Assembly (NCBI GenBank): GCA_016946835.1
Contig: JACVTC010000172.1
Coordinates: 217,501-281,500, forward strand
Length of the DNA stretch: 64,000 nt
DNA from: Neocallimastix lanati (nom. inval.)
Taxonomy: Eukaryota > Neocallimastigomycota > Neocallimastigomycetes > Neocallimastigales > Neocallimastigaceae
Reading direction: 5' to 3'
Below the pieces are notes generated by a model, which was not told where the DNA came from, did not search any database, and saw only the letters and a program-made list of their open reading frames with translations. Shown one piece after another: positions 61,993-64,000 of the stretch (the stretch's first letter is position 1; every line of letters starts with the position of its first letter). The position numbers were made by a program, and so were the translations under genes.

Positions 61993-64000
61993 ATGAGTCA
62001 CGTAAATAATAGAATTTCCACTTTGTTGGAACCCATTTGTCATCCAAATGTAAGGAATATTACACTTCCAAAACATGAAGATGGAAAACAATTATATCCA
62101 CATGAAATTTTTGGCCAAAATGTTTTTAATCTTAGTGTTATGGAAAAAACTTTACCAAAATCTGTATTCCAAAAATTCCGTCAGCAACAGAGAGGTAATA
62201 ATAAATAATAATGTTATATTCATTTTAATATCGTTATTTTAATATATGATAAAAATAATAATAATAATATACAATATATATATAATAAATATTTACAAAT
62301 TAATTTTAAAAAATTAATTTAATTTATGTAATTTTTATTGAAATTAAGTCATATATATATTTTTTATTATTATTATTATTATTATTTTTAAAATATAATA
62401 ACTAAAAAATATTTTAAAAAATAAAGGTAGAACTAGTTTAGATCGTGCTACTGCTGATGCCATTGCACATGCAGTCAGAGTATGGGCTATGGATCATGGT
62501 GCAACTCATTACACTCATTGGTTCCAACCACAAACTGATACCACTGCAGAAAAGCATGATTCTTTCTTAACTTTAAAAACTAGTATTGTTAACGGTATTG
62601 AAACTACTGTTGCTATTGATTCTTTCTCTGGTAGTCAACTTTTACAAGCTGAACCAGATGCTTCTTCATTCCCACATGGTGGTATTAGGAGTACTTTTGA
62701 GGCTAGAGGTTACACTGTTTGGGATACCACTTCACCATTATTTATTCAAGATGGTCCACATGGTACTGCTGTTCTTTATATTCCATGTGTTTTCATTTCA
62801 TACAATGGTGAAGCTCTTGATGAGAAAACTGTTCTTTTACGTTCTAATGAAGCTATTTCTAATGCTTCAGTTCGTCTTTTACATATGATTGGTGATACTG
62901 AAGTAAGAAATGTTCATACTTCCTTAGGTGTTGAACAAGAATTCTTCTTAATTGATCGTGGCCTTTATTCGCTTCGTCCAGACTTGAAGATCTGTGGTAG
63001 AACTTTAGTTGGTTCTATTCCACCAAAGCATCAACAATTAGATGATCACTACTTTGGTCAAATCCCAAGTCGTGTATTAGCTACCATTGCTGAAACTGAA
63101 ATTGAATTATATAAACTTGGTGTTCCAATGAAAACTCGCCACAATGAAGTAGCTCCAGCACAATTTGAAATGGCTCCAATTTTTGAAGAATCAGCTGTTG
63201 CTGTTGATCATAACCTTTTAACTATGCAAGTTTTACATCGTGTTGCTCATCGTCACAAGTTAAAATGTCTTTTCCATGAAAAACCATTCAAAGGTATTAA
63301 TGGTTCTGGTAAGCATTGTAATTGGTCTCTATGTACTGATGCTGGTGAAAATCTTTTAGATCCATCTGTTAAACCAGAAAGTAACCCACGTTTCCTTTTA
63401 TTCTTCATTGCTACTATCTACGCCGTTTACAAACATGGTAGTCTCTTACGTGCTGGTATTGCTACATCCAGTAATGAACATCGTCTTGGTGCCAATGAAG
63501 CTCCACCAGGTATTGTTTCTGTCTTCCTTGGTGACCAACTTGATGAGGTCTTAAATGCTGTTGAAGAACAACGTGAACTTAAGTCATTTTCTCAACATCA
63601 AATTCAATCCGTTAAAGTCGGTGGTACCGTTCTTGATCTAAAAGTTGCAACTTTACCACCAATTTCTCGTGATCTTACTGATCGTAATCGTACTTCTCCA
63701 TTCGCTTTCACTGGTAACAAATTTGAATTCCGTGCTGTTGGTTCTAAACAATCACCATCTTTCCCAGTTACATTACTTAATGCTGCTGTTACTGAAGCAA
63801 TTGTTGAAATTACTAATGTTTTAGAAGAAATTAAGGGTAACAAGCCAAGGGCTTCTCTTGAAGATGTTCTTACTGTTGTTCGTATGTATATTAAGAAAAG
63901 TAAGCCAATTCGTTTTGAAGGTGATAATTATTCTCAAGAATGGGTTGAAGAAGCTGCGAAGAGAGGTATTGAAAATATTACTTCTTGTCCAGAAGCCTTC
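61993..64000 (+). CDS. Glutamine synthetase type III (GSIII), 5' part, runs off the window
   Basis: Makes glutamine from glutamate, ammonia and ATP. Exon 1 is 61993-62194 and exon 2 runs from 62427 to the window end without a stop, giving 592 residues of a protein usually about 700-730 long. The type III N-terminus (F-G-x-N-V-F, V-M-E-K-T-L-P-K-S-V-F) precedes the intron. Then come GATHYTHWFQPQTD near residue 93, TAEKHDSF, GVEQEFFLID, RHNEVAPAQFEMAPIF near 308, INGSGKHCNWSL near 359 and SNEHRLGANEAPPG, all hallmarks of this class. Types I and II do not have this N-terminal block. Codon use is as biased as in the malic enzyme gene, suggesting strong expression. The start is the first ATG of the frame, just after A-G-A-A-A-G. 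Confidence 0.94.

Noticed and set aside
62586-62888. 100-residue frame within the glutamine synthetase exon
   Set aside because: It is an alternative frame of the much longer, motif-rich glutamine synthetase reading frame.

Overview
The window looks like nuclear DNA of an anaerobic gut fungus (Neocallimastigomycota, the Neocallimastix/Piromyces/Anaeromyces group). The grounds are extreme A+T content, long poly(A)/poly(T) and AAT runs, many short GT-AG introns, Asn-rich proteins, and highly biased codons (GGT, GCT, CCA, AAC, AAG) only in two metabolic genes. The phylum is an inference from these features; genus and species were not determined.

Layout. 1-9.27 kb is almost entirely gene-free AT-rich DNA with microsatellites, plus a less AT-rich remnant at 1-274. 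A malic enzyme gene lies at 9.27-10.94 kb. 11.64-23.4 kb is a nested pile of non-LTR (LINE-type) retrotransposons carrying an APE-type endonuclease, a reverse transcriptase, a CCHC-like zinc knuckle and an uncharacterised C-terminal domain. Exact target-site duplications (TSDs) show element A sitting in an older LINE remnant (H), and a short 3' copy (B2) sitting in element B. A perfect 303-bp AAT array follows. 23.7-30.4 kb is gene-free. A single-exon gene for a 1505-residue triple-KH RNA-binding protein occupies 30.37-34.89 kb. 35.9-39.2 kb is a second graveyard of LINE remnants (D, E), one of them split by a third short LINE insertion with its own TSD.

40.27-60.05 kb is a conserved eukaryotic gene cluster that I reconstructed exon by exon: a 29-exon WDR81-like gene (pseudokinase, BEACH domain, C-terminal WD repeats; 1797 codons), a dynactin p27/DCTN6 gene on the minus strand (5 exons, 151 codons), a kanadaptin gene (FHA and dsRBD-like domains; 11 exons, 603 codons) diverging from it, and a Spc24-like kinetochore gene (5 exons, 226 codons). 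Reading phase closes at every junction. The window ends inside a type III glutamine synthetase gene (2 exons, no stop before base 64000).

How the genes relate. Malic enzyme (malate to pyruvate) and glutamine synthetase (ammonia assimilation) are central metabolic genes with the codon bias of strongly expressed genes. WDR81 and dynactin p27 belong to endosome and microtubule-motor biology, Spc24 to the kinetochore, and kanadaptin to nuclear RNA/splicing-associated functions. No operon-like logic is implied, but DCTN6 and kanadaptin share a 422-bp divergent intergenic region. No rRNA, tRNA or CRISPR array was recognised.
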